64,000 nt of DNA from Elephas maximus indicus (Eukaryota > Chordata > Mammalia > Proboscidea > Elephantidae): the NCBI RefSeq assembly GCF_024166365.1, contig NC_064820.1:58567501-58631500 (forward strand), in the 5' to 3' direction. Positions 1 to 10,800 of the stretch are shown here, one piece after another (the first letter of the stretch is position 1; each line of letters begins with the position of its first letter). A model generated the notes under the pieces. That model was not told the DNA's origin, made no database searches, and worked only from the letters and a program-made list of their open reading frames with translations. The translations under genes and the position numbers were made by a program.

Positions 1-676
1 GTCTTCAGTACGGATTACACCTCAATGTAAAGAAAACAAAAATCCTCACAACTGGACCAATAAGCAACATCATGATAAACAGAGAAAAGATTGAGGTTGT
101 CAAGGATTTCATTTTATTTGGATCCACAATCAACACCCATGGAAACAGCAGTCAAGAAATCAAAAGATGCATTGCATTGGGCAAATCAGCTGCAAAAGAC
201 CTCTTTAAAGCATAAAGAAGCAAAGATGTCACCTTGAGGACTAAGGTGCACCTGATCCAAGCCATGGTGTTTTTGATTGCCACATATGTATGTGAAAGCT
301 GGACAATGAATAAGGAAGGCTGAAGAATTGATACCTTTGAATTATGGTGTTGGCTAAGAATATTGAATATACCACGGACTGACAAAAGAATGAACAAATC
401 TGTGTTGGAAGAAGTACAACCAGAATGCTCCTTAGAAGGCAAGGATGGCAAGACTATGTCTCACATACTTTGGACATGTTATCAGGAGAAATCAGTCCCT
501 GGAGAAGGACATCATGCTTGGTAAAATAGAGGGCCAGGGAAAAAGAAGAAGACCCTTGATGGGCTCAAGCATAGCAACAATTTCAAGGATGGCACAGGAC
601 CAGACAGTGTTTCATTCTGTTGTGCATAGGGTCACTATGAGTCGGAATCCACTTAACGGCATCTAACAACAACAAC
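1..676 (+). mobile_element. RTE/BovB-type LINE, 3' part (cut by window start)
   Basis: It matches the 3' third of the full-length RTE copy at 50944-54176, from the C-terminal part of the reverse transcriptase ORF (KIEVVKDFI..., ALGKSAAKDL) to the terminal (aac)n tail at about 660-676. It is broken by a stop at 211-213 (agcataaag) and by frameshifts. This is an old, inactive copy. Confidence 0.85.
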
Positions 677-1450
677 ATCTTATATCCTGCTACTCTGCTG
701 AATCTTTCTATTAGTTCTGGTAGTTTCTTGTGGATTCTTTTGGGTTCTGTATGTATAGTACCATATCATTTGCAAATAGGGATAGTTTTACTTCTTCCTT
801 ACTAATTTGGATACTCTTTATTTCTTTTTCTTGCCTTATTGCTCTAGCTAGGGCTTCCAGCACTATGTTAAGTAGGAGCGGTGATAAAGAGCATCTTTTT
901 CTTGTTCCTGTTCTCAGGGGGTATGTTTTCAGCCTCTCTCCACTGAGAATGATGTTGGCCATTGGTTTTGTATAGATGCCCTTTATTATATTGAGGAATT
1001 TCCCTTCTATATCTGTTTTATTGAGAGTTTTTATCAGGAATGGGTGGTGGACCTTATCAAATGCCTTTTCTGCATCGATTGAGATGAACATGTGATTCTT
1101 TTGTTTTATTTATGTGGTGGCTTACATGGATTGATTTTCTAACGTTGAACCATTCTTGCATACCTGGTATGAATCCCACTTGTTCATGATATATAATTTT
1201 TTTGATACGATGCTGAATTCTATTGGCTAGAATTTTGTGGAGAATTTTTGCATCTGTATTCATGAGGAATACTGGTGTGTAATTTTCTTTTTTTGTGGTG
1301 TCTTTGGCTGCTTTTGGTATAGGGTTATGCTGTCTTCATAGAATAAATCTGGAAGTATTTCTTCCTTTTCTATGTTCTGAAATAGTTAGAGTAGTACTGG
1401 TGCAAGTTCTTCTCTGAGTGTCTGGTAGAATTCCCCAGTGAAGCCATCTG
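677..1450 (-). mobile_element. L1 ORF2 fragment (reverse transcriptase region)
   Basis: The minus strand encodes L1 ORF2 peptides in order: ILANRIQ...[12 protein letters not shown], then [34 protein letters not shown] and [14 protein letters not shown]. The catalytic FADD box reads FAND. A frameshift splits the frame near 1060-1090. The fragment lies between two RTE copies. Confidence 0.85.
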
Positions 1451-3384
1451 TTGTTGTTGATATGAGGTGTTGCCAAGTCAGTTCTGACTCATAGCAACCC
1501 TATGTACAACATAACGAAGCACTGTCTGGTCCTGTGCCATCCTCACAAGTGTTATTCTTGAGACCATTGTTGTAGCCACTGTGCTAATACATCTCATCAA
1601 GGATCTTCCCCTTTTTCCCTGATCTTCTGATTTACCAAGCATGATTTCCTCCAGGGACTGATCCCCCCGATAACATATCCAAAGTATATGAGACGAAGTC
1701 TCGCCATCCTTGCTTCTAAGGAGCATTTTGGCTGTACTTCTTTCAAGACAGATTTGTTCATTCTTCTGGCAGTCCATGGTATAATCAATATTCTTCACCA
1801 ACAACATAATTCAAAGGCATCAATTCTTCTTAAGGTCTTCTTTATTCACTGTACAGCTTTTGCATGCATATTAGGCGATTGAAAACGCCATAGCTTGGGT
1901 CAGGCGCACCATAGTTCTTAACGTGACATCTTTGCTTCTTTGCTTCTTTAAAGAGGTCTTTTGCTGTAGATTTGCCCAATGATTTCTTGACTGCTGTAGA
2001 TTTGTCCTATGATTTCTTGACTGCTGCTTCCAAGGGTGTTGATTGTGGATCCAAGTAAAATGAAATTCTTGACAATTTCAATCTTTTCTCCATAATAAAA
2101 AAAAAAAAAAAAATTTTTTTTTTTTATTTTTTTATTATGGTGTTGCTTATTGGTCCAGTTGTGAGGATTTTTGTTTTCTTTATGTTGAGTACTGAAGGCT
2201 GTGGTCTTTGATCTTTATCAGTAAGTGTTTCAAGTCCTCTTCACTCTCAGCAAGCAAGCTTGTGTTATCTGCATATTTGCAGGTTGTTTATGAGTCTTCC
2301 TCCAATCCTGATGCCCAGCTCCTCTTCATATACTCTAGATACAACCCTGATGCACACTTTGCTTGACTTTAAACCACACAGTATTCCCTTTTTTTTCCTT
2401 TTGGTCTGAGTACATGATCCTCATGAGCACAATTAAGTGTTCTGGAATTCCCATTCCTCATAATGTTACCCATAATTTGTTATGATCCACAAGGTTGAAG
2501 GCCTTTGCATAGCCAATAAAACACAGGTAATCATCTTTCTGGTATTCTTTGCTTTCAGCCAAGCTCTATCTGACATCAGCATGACATTCCTTGTTCCACT
2601 CCTCTTCTGAATCCGGCTTGAATTTCTGGCAGTTCCCTGTTGATGTACTGCTGCAATCACTTTTGAATGATCTTCAGCAAAATTTTACTTATGTGTGATA
2701 TTAATGACATTGTTCGAAAATTTCCACATTCTGTTGAATCACCTTTCTTTGGAATAGTTACAAATATAGATCTCCTCCAGTCAGTTGGGCAAGCACCTCT
2801 CTTCCAAATTTCTTGGCACAGACGAATGAGCACTTTCAGTGCTGCATCCATTTGTTGAAACATCTCTATTGGTGTTCTGTCAATTCCTGGAGACTTGTTT
2901 TTCACCACTGCTTTCATTGCAGCTTGTACTTCTTCCTTTCCTTCAGTATCATCGGCTCTTGACCATATGCTGTCTCTTGAAATGGTTGAACATCGACTAA
3001 TTCTTTTTGGTACAGTAACTCTATGTATTCCTTCCATCTTCTTTTAATGCTTCATGCATCTTTAATATTTTCCCCATAGAATCTTTCAATATTGCAGCCC
3101 GAGGGCTGAATTTTTTTCTTCAGTTCTTTCAGCTTGAGAATTGCTGTGTGTGTCCTTCCCTTTTGGTTTTCTAGCTCCAGGTCTTTGCACGTTTCATTAT
3201 AATACTTTTCTGTGTCTTCTCAAGCCACCCTTTGAAATTTTCTGTTCAGTTATTTTAATTCAATAATTCTTTCTTTCTTTTTAACTACTTTATGTGCAAG
3301 AGCAGATTTCAGAGTCTCTTATGATATCCGTTTTGGTCTTTTCTTTCTTTCCTGTCTTTTTATGACCTCTTGCTTTCTTCATGG
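1451..3384 (-). mobile_element. RTE/BovB-type LINE, 5'-truncated, inverted
   Basis: It starts with the inverted (gtt)n tail at 1451 and runs back through the RT region. The minus strand gives NKSPGIDRTPIEMFQQMDAALK and PKKGDSTECGNFRTMSLISH at 2657-3037. It ends about 3384 in the lysine-rich linker. Several frameshifts are present and an A/T palindrome interrupts it at about 2093-2140. The Arg codon that is a stop in the 50.9-kb copy is intact here. Confidence 0.85.
2093..2140. repeat. A-tract/T-tract palindrome inside RTE
   Basis: About 18 A followed by about 13 T and a second T run, bounded by cataataaa and ttattatgg. Other RTE copies in the window (for example near 32390) have only about ten bases here, so this is an insertion rather than part of the LINE. 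Confidence 0.7.
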
Positions 3385-3452
3385 AGCTCTGGTTGCAAAG
3401 CGGTTAAGAGCTAAGCCTGCAAACCAAAAGGCCAGCAGTTTGAATTCACCTG
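3385..3452 (+). mobile_element. AfroSINE-like SINE, 5' part (split by L1)
   Basis: A tRNA-like head 'ggagctctggttgcaaag...' with gttaagagc and a B-box-like stretch runs to about 3452 and stops abruptly at the L1 start. Its 3' half resumes at 5713. Confidence 0.75.
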
Positions 3453-5712
3453 ATCTTTGACAAAGGCACAAAGTCCATTAAAGGGAAAAGAGAGTCTTTT
3501 TAATAAATGGTGCTGGCAAAACTGGCTGTATATCTGTAAAAACGAAAGAGGATGCATACCTCACACCATACAGAGGAACTAATTCAAAATGGATCAAAGG
3601 CCTAAATATAAGGGAAAAAAGAAACTATACACTATAAAAATCATAGAAGAAAAAATAAGCTCAATGCTAGAGGCCCTAATACACGGCATAAACAGGATAC
3701 AAACCATAACCAACAATACCCAAACACCAGAAAATAAGCTAGATAACTGAGATCATCTAAAAATTAAACACTTAAGCTCATCAAGGAGTCATGGTGGCAC
3801 AATGGTTAAGAACTCAGGCTGCTAACCAAAGGGTCAGCAGTTCAAATTCACCAGCAGCTACTGGGAAACCCTAGGGGGCAGTTTTATTGTACTATAGAGT
3901 CCCTACGAGTCAGAATCAACTCAACAGCAGTGGGTTTGGTTTGGTTTTGAATGCTTATCAAAAGACTTCACCAAAAGAGTAAAAAGAAAACCTACAGACC
4001 GGGAAAAAAATTTTGGCTATGACATATCCGGCAAAGGTCTAATCTACCCTACACCTCTGAAACAAAAAGACAAACAATCCAATTAAAAAATGGGCAAAGG
4101 ATATGAACAGACGTTTCACCAAAGAAGACATTCAGGCGGCTAACAGACACATGAGGAAATGCTCACAATAGATAGCCATTAGAGAAATGCAAATCAAGAC
4201 TGCAATAAGATACCATCTTACCCCAACATTACTGGCACAAATCAAAAAAACAGAAAATGACAAATTTTGGAGAAGCTGAGGGGAGATTGAAATTCTTAGG
4301 CATTACTGGTAAGAATGCAAACCGGTACAACCATTTTGGAAAACAATATGGTGCTTCCTTAAAAAGCTAGAAATAGAAATATTATATGATCCAGTAATCC
4401 CACTCCTAGGAATATAGCCTAGAGAAATAAGAGCCATCACAGGAATAGACACATGCACACCCATATTCATTGCAGCATTATTCACAATAGCAAAAAAATT
4501 AAAACAACCTAAGTGCCATCAACAGATGAATAAAAACAAACTATGATACATATTACACAATGGAATACTATGTATGCAACAATAAAGAACAATGAAGAAT
4601 CTGTGAAACATCTCACAACACGGATGAATCTGGAGGGCATCATGCTGAGTGAAATAAGTCAATCACGAAAGGACAAATACTGTATGAGACTACTACTATA
4701 AAAACTCACAAAAAGGTTTACACACAGAAAGAAACAATTTGGTAATAACTGGGAAGGCGAGAGATGTGGAGGGAAAAACACGAACTAGACAATAGATAAG
4801 TGGTAACTTTGATGAAGTGTGAGACAGTACACAATACTGGGGAAGTCAGCACGCCTTGACCTAAGGCAAAGTCATAGAAGATTCGTAGACACATCCAAAC
4901 TCCCTGAGGGGCTGAATTATCGTGCTGATGGCTGGGGATCATGGTCTCAGGGAACATCTAGCTCAATTGGCACAATATAATTTATAAAAAAATGTCCCAC
5001 ATCCTACTTTGGTGAGTAGCATCTGGGTCTTAAAAGCTTGTGAGCAGCCACATTTAAGATACTCCACTGGTCCCACCCTGACTGGAGCAAGGGAGAGTGA
5101 AGAAAACCAGAGACACAAGAGAAAAACTAATGGACCTCAACTACAACAGTCTCCACCAGATTAAGTCCAGCACAAATAGATGGTGCCTGGTTACCACCAC
5201 TGACTGCTCTGACGGTGACCTCAATAGATGATCCCGGACAGGGCTGGAGAAAAATATAGAAAAAATTCAAACTAAAGAAAAAAGGACCGGGCTTACTGGT
5301 CTAACAGAGAATGGAGAAAACCCGAGAGTATGACCACCAGACACCCTTTTAACTAAGTACTGAGGTTACTCCTGAGGTTCACTCTTCAGCCAAAGATTAG
5401 ACAAGCCCATAAAACAAACAATAATACACGTAGCTCAACCATGTATATGAGACTAAATAGCCACACCTGCCCAGGGACAAGGACAAGAAGGAGGAGGGAA
5501 CAGGAAAGCTGAATGAATGGAAATGAGGAACCCAAGGTCAAGAAGAGGAGGGTGTTGACACATTATGGGGTTGGCAACCAATGTCACAAAACAGTATGCA
5601 TATTAATCGTTTAACGAGAAACTACTTTTCTCTGTAAATATTCATCTAAAGCACAATTTTAAAGAAAAAATATATATTATTAAAGTAAATATTGTTTAAA
5701 AAAAAAAAAAAG
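3453..5712 (+). mobile_element. L1, 3' end of ORF2 plus long 3' UTR and poly(A)
   Basis: The plus strand encodes decayed L1 ORF2 C-terminal sequence ([13 protein letters not shown] near 3510; [23 protein letters not shown] near 4090-4150; [10 protein letters not shown] near 4390). A 3' UTR of about 1 kb follows, which recurs inverted at 48560-49050, and a poly(A) tract ends at about 5712. It interrupts a SINE and is itself interrupted by another SINE at 3785-3951. Confidence 0.85.
3785..3951 (+). mobile_element. AfroSINE-like SINE inserted in L1
   Basis: The full head-to-tail SINE ends in gtgggtttggtttggtttt. A direct repeat of about 9 bp flanks it (gctcatcaa before, gcttatcaa after), the mark of target-primed insertion. 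Confidence 0.85.
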
Positions 5713-5816
5713 ATTACAGACAAGAAAACCCTATAGAGCACAATTCTACTCTGCAACACATGGGGTTGCCATGGGCCGGAATCAACTCAATGGCAGTGGG
5801 TTTGGTTTTATTTTGT
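5713..5816 (+). mobile_element. AfroSINE-like SINE, 3' part (split by L1)
   Basis: It resumes at gattacagacaagaaaacc, a mid-SINE sequence, and runs to the gtgggtttggttttatttt end. It completes the SINE begun at 3385, with L1 in between. Confidence 0.75.
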
Positions 5817-6164
5817 TTGATATTAACATGGCCACTTTACGACTTGGAAAAGTAATGCAGGAGGGATCCATCCAGGGCACAACAGCAGTGACAAAGATGA
5901 CTTGAAAATTCACAGGGACATTGGGTGAAACTAACAAGTTTGGTTTGTTAAGTTTGTGGCATTTCTTTACCTGGCTCTTTCTTGCCTTACCCTTTGTTCT
6001 CTCTGGCAGAAATCCACTGCTCTGCTGAGTGTTAATTCTGTTTATCTAATATGCAGACAGCTTTACTGTTGCCACATCCTGTAAAGTGAAAGGAGGCTAT
6101 CAAATTCTGTGCTCTGGCAATGTCTTTATTAGCATACAAATTATTTCAGGTCAGGAAGTGCTTT
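5817..6164. other. Unassigned sequence
   Basis: About 350 bp with no gene, repeat or long ORF that I recognise. Confidence 0.4.
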
Positions 6165-6345
6165 CCTCCAGGTTGCATGCTGTGTAACCTTGGGCAAATT
6201 AAACTCTCTGAGCCTATTTCTTCAGTTGTAACCTAAATATAATACTTGTCTTGCTTTCCTCACAGATGCAACACATGAAAACATATAAAGGACCATGTAA
6301 AAAGAATTTCTGAAATAATTTAAAGCACTTTACTTATATAAGCCA
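6165..6345 (+). mobile_element. MIR element
   Basis: MIR core-like order: tgtaaccttgggcaaatta, ctctctgagcctatttcttcag, then tataatact...ctcacagatg. An ancient mammalian SINE. Confidence 0.65.
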
Positions 6346-6509
6346 ATAAAAATTATAATTCCTACTTTGTTGTCCTGGAAAACAATAATTTGGTAAGAGT
6401 TTCTTGCAATCTGCCAAGCATAATAGCGCAGGATTTCAATTCTCCTTTATGAAAAAAAATAGACTATAGAATACATATGTTTTTGAAACGGGAAAGTAAA
6501 ATCTGCTAA

Positions 6510-6534
6510 AGAAAAAAAAAATTTTTTTTTTTTT
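6510..6534. repeat. A/T tract flanked by 11-bp direct repeats
   Basis: agaaaaaaaaaa followed by 13 T lies between two perfect copies of aaatctgctaa (6499-6509 and 6535-6545). It looks like an insertion made of homopolymer only. Confidence 0.65.
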
Positions 6535-6639
6535 AAATCTGCTAACTCAATGCAAATTTCCATCAGTGTTCTTGGAAAGTAACTAGGTGCCGGATTTATC
6601 TATTTGTGCTCACTTCATAATGTTTGCACTATAGAGCAG

Positions 6640-6830
6640 CTGCTGTTGTTGCTGTTAGGTGCTGTCAAGTTGGTTACTACTCATAGCAACCCTAGGTACA
6701 ACAGAATGAGACACTGCCTGGGCTTGCGTCCGTTGCTATGTTTGAATCCATTGTTGTAGCCACTGTGTCGACCCATCTCATGGAGGGTCTTCCTCTTTTT
6801 CCCTAACCCTTTAATTTACCAAGCATGATG
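6640..6830 (-). mobile_element. RTE 3' end fragment
   Basis: The inverted (gtt)n tail is followed by ggtgctgtcaagttggtt and matches the last 190 bp of the RTE copies at 31757 and 57010. It ends at the conserved accaagcatgatg point. Confidence 0.8.
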
Positions 6831-7470
6831 AAACCAAACAGAATCTTGTAGTGAAGGAGAAAGTGCTTTAGAAGGCCTGGCAATGCGTTTGTCATCTGTC
6901 CCTGTGAAAATGACAAACCGCAATCCTTGATTTTTAAAAGATGTTGTTATTAAATCCCTGGATAAACACATGATCATTATCAATTAAAAATGAGCAAAAG
7001 AGAAACTCCAAATTAAAAATATTTTGCCAAAGATCTTCTTTAATAAACTATGAAATCTCCCAAAAATGTAACTAAAATTTAACTAAATTTGGCCAAGTTT
7101 AGGGAAAATGGCATAACTAGGGATAAAGTTTGCTACAAAGTGTACGGGTTTCTCTGGATGACTTTCAGGCTTAGATAAGCCACATCGTAAAGCAACCATG
7201 ATCTGTGTAAGGTTCTACAACTCTACACAATAAATCTGTATCCAAAGGAAAAATAGAGAAAAATGAAATATGACCGGCACTATTTTCTGCCAGAAAAATG
7301 ATAAGGATTGCTTTAGACTAATGAACGCCTTTGAACACTGTCTGCAACTTCATCGAGGTCTTATAGTCTGGATTTTTTTTTTCACTCTTTATAACGTAAG
7401 TAATGTTATACACGTATTGGACATGATTACCTCCAGAAAGGAGTTCTTTAGTGCCCATATGTATCTCCCT

Positions 7471-7618
7471 CATGGAAACGCTGGTGGTGTAGTGGTTAAG
7501 TGCTACGGCTGCTAACCAAAAGGTTGGCAGTTCAAATCCACTGGGTACTCCTTGGAAACTCTGTGGGGCAGGTCACTATGAGTCGGAATCGACTCGACAG
7601 CCACAGGTTTGGTTTTAT
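7471..7618 (+). mobile_element. AfroSINE-like SINE, 5' flank of GZMK
   Basis: The short SINE form, with head ggtggtgtagtggttaagtg and end cgactcgacagccacaggtttggtttt. It sits about 200 bp upstream of the GZMK start codon, so it may lie in or near the promoter. Confidence 0.85.
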
Positions 7619-7813
7619 ATCTCCTTCAAAAGTGCTAGAAGCATAGCTCTGAAACTCCCCCAAACTAAAATATACTCAAATCAGGGTGTGAAAAAAACAC
7701 AGTGGTAAGAAAGTTAAAACTTGCCAAAGTCAAAACTCAGTCTTCAGAACCTTCTTCCTTTGCCAGTAGGGTCAGAGTATTTAACCTGGGATTCTTATCT
7801 CTAAATTATTAAA

Positions 7814-7877
7814 ATGGCCAGGTTTTCCTCTTTTCCCCTATTTTTCCTAATAGCTGGCTCTTATATGACTCCAAAAT
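7814..7877 (+). CDS. GZMK: GZMK coding exon 1 (signal peptide)
   Basis: It encodes 21 residues plus the first base of the Cys22 codon. The peptide is hydrophobic (FPLFFLIAG core), as expected for entry into the secretory pathway. The donor is T|GTAAGT at 7878. The exon lies too close to the next intron to give a long ORF, so it was found by matching the granzyme K leader. Confidence 0.9.
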
Positions 7878-10800
7878 GTAAGTATCTCTTATGCCTACTA
7901 AGTGCAATCATTAAATGAATTTGTAATGATGATATTGTTACATTAGAGACAGAAAACATTTTCACAACCATTTCTATCCTAAACTGTAATGTGTTGTACA
8001 GTTATTTGTCAGCAAAATTATAATAACAGCTCTTAGGTGACTGTAGGGTTTTTCTTTTATCTTTGAAAATAATACAGTGACTGACATCAGAAGAATTATA
8101 TGAAACAACCTGCATGGATCTTTTATGTTAAGTCTTGCGCATTTTTTTCTAGGTTTCAACATGGAAATTCTTGGAGGCCAAGAAGTGTCACCTCACTCTG
8201 AGCCATTTATGGCCTCCATCCAGAGTGCTGGAAGTCACGTGTGCGGAGGAGTTCTGATCCATCGGCTGTGGGTGCTGACAGCAGCCCACTGCCAGCTTCA
8301 GTGAGTACCCTACGCTTTTCTGGTATATGTGTTCTTCCTTCAAGTTGGTTAGAAGAGAACTTGCCTCTCCTGGGAGAGAGTTCGATCTACTGTTGGCTTC
8401 TGTGATAACTGACTGACTGGTGGAGTTTATTTACCTTTCACGCATCCACACATTATTGGATTTTCCTCATTGGGAAGAACTGGGCTACCTTTCCGTTCTA
8501 TTCTGAGGCAGACCGTTAGACACTTTCCAGTCTTCTGAATAATGCAGGGAAAACAGCAACCGTAATAATTGAAGCAGCAGTGCTCCTAACCTTGTTAGGT
8601 CATGTTGCTTGTGAGGAAATCAGACAGCCTGAGTTTGCTCTGTGCTCCTCAGTTTCCCCATTTTACAAGACAGTAAATAATAATAATAGCATCTGCTTCC
8701 TGGGTTTTTAAGAACTAAATGTTATCAATTTATTTTTTAGCATGCTTGGCACAGAGTAAGTACAAATAAATTGCAGCTCTTATTATTATTGGAGTCCCGG
8801 GCTGCAAATGGTTAAGCGCTCGGCTGATAACTAATAAGTTGGAGGTTTGAGTCTTCCCAGAGGTGCCTCAGAAGAGAGGCCTGGTAATCTACTTCCAAAA
8901 AATAAGGCATTGAAAACCCTATGGAGCACAGTTCCCTCTGACACACGAGGTTGCCCTCAGTTGGAATTGACTCAATGGCAACTGGTTTGGTTTGAATTAT
9001 CATCATCATCATCATTACGTGTGTGAGAAGCTGCTTCGCTAAGGAACTTACAGGCTCCTTACATTAGCTCCTTGCCCCACCCCACTCCCAGAGCTCTAAG
9101 GCTCACAGTTTGGCTCTCTAAGCCTCTCTAAGGATCAATAAACTTTTCCAGGTGAATTTTTAAAAGTTATAATTTACCAAAAGAGAGAGAGATTTTTCTG
9201 GGATACTTAGAATGAAAGCTTTTCTGAAGACAGAGTGCAACCTCTCAAGTCCATTTCAGCCTATTTATCTCTTACCTACTTCAGCTAATAAAATACAAAA
9301 TCATCTTGGGATACTGCAACCACCACAAAGGGGAAAGCAGTAGAAAACTAATTTTGTTGTTGTTTTATTTGTTTGGTAGGCTTGTTTTTAGTTTGTTCAT
9401 TCGTTCATTCGTTTGTTCATTCATTGGTTTGCTGCCTTACATTTCTTGCCTGAATAAACTAAGACGAAACGGAGCTTTCCCCATTCCTCACATTCATTGC
9501 TTCACTTAAGAATTTAACTTCGCATAATGGCTTGCTGTCTGGTTATCACCTGTATCTAAATAGGACAACTGAACTGAATTGCTTCTCCACATTTCTTTTG
9601 GGTTTTTGCCTGATTGCCCCATCTTAATGGTACTGTTTAAACGCACATGGGAAGTTTTGAAGCCTATAAACAACAATTCCTGTTTTATTTTTAAATAGCA
9701 AGTCACTGATTCCCAACTTAATATAGTGATATCTTTTAAATGGGGTTCTTGCCATCACAGGGACCCATGTGTCCCCATCACTTCTGCCCTTCTTTCCAGG
9801 ACACAGACCACCTTGGGACCAGCCTGACAGATGGTGACTGTCAGCGAATGTTCACTCAATTCAAAATGTTCACTTCTTCGACCATGTTTCTCATATGTGC
9901 TCAATTAGACTATAATCTTGACAAACACAGAGCTTGACATAAACGCTCAACAAGTGCTGGCTAGAAAGAAGGAAATAAATTGGAGGACAAGGGGGAGCGG
10001 TTAGGGGTGGCTAAGCCTAAAACATTGTGTATGAAGTCCTTCACAAGCCATAAAGTGCTATCCAGTGTTAAACAGTATAATTGAGTTTAAAATTTTGTCA
10101 AGTAGACTTGAATCAGTAGAAGCCGATTCCCAAATTGCGAGAAAGAGTTTTTAAGAAAACAGGCAAGACATCTTGGAATGAAAAAGAAAAATTATTCCTA
10201 AAGCCCATTTGAAATGGCTGGAGTATAAAGAACTCCAGGATATGTGGATCAGATTTCCTCTACAGAGCACTTGGGTGTAAAAACGGAGGCGGGTCAGTGC
10301 TTGGAAAAATATTAAGCTTCATGAAATCCAAAATATTTATGAGCTAATTCAATGGTGACTTCCTAGGAATGTACTCCCAAGTCTCCTGTGGGAATATTTT
10401 ACTAACTCCAGGCCTCTCTTAGCAAAATGGTAAAGTGAGCCAACCCAAGAGATGATCCTTCCTCACCCACATCCACACGGTTCCCCATGTAGTATCTTTA
10501 TTAGCTGCATGTCAAATATATAAGGAAACCAAAAAAAAACTTCCTGTATAATCTTATCTTCAACATTTTAATTTATCAGAAGCAAAACTATCACTGACTA
10601 CCATCCATTGTCCTTCATTCCTGGCCTACCTGCCCCCGGGTCTTCTCCAAAGTCCTCCCTCAATGAGCATCTCCCCCTCCTTCTACCTGCTTCTCAGGCT
10701 ATTAGATGGAACCCACCAGAGCCCTTCTAGCACAGGCTTACCCAATTTGGAATCACTCAAGGCTCCCAGAGTATAATGGTTAAATGTATAGGCCTTGCAC

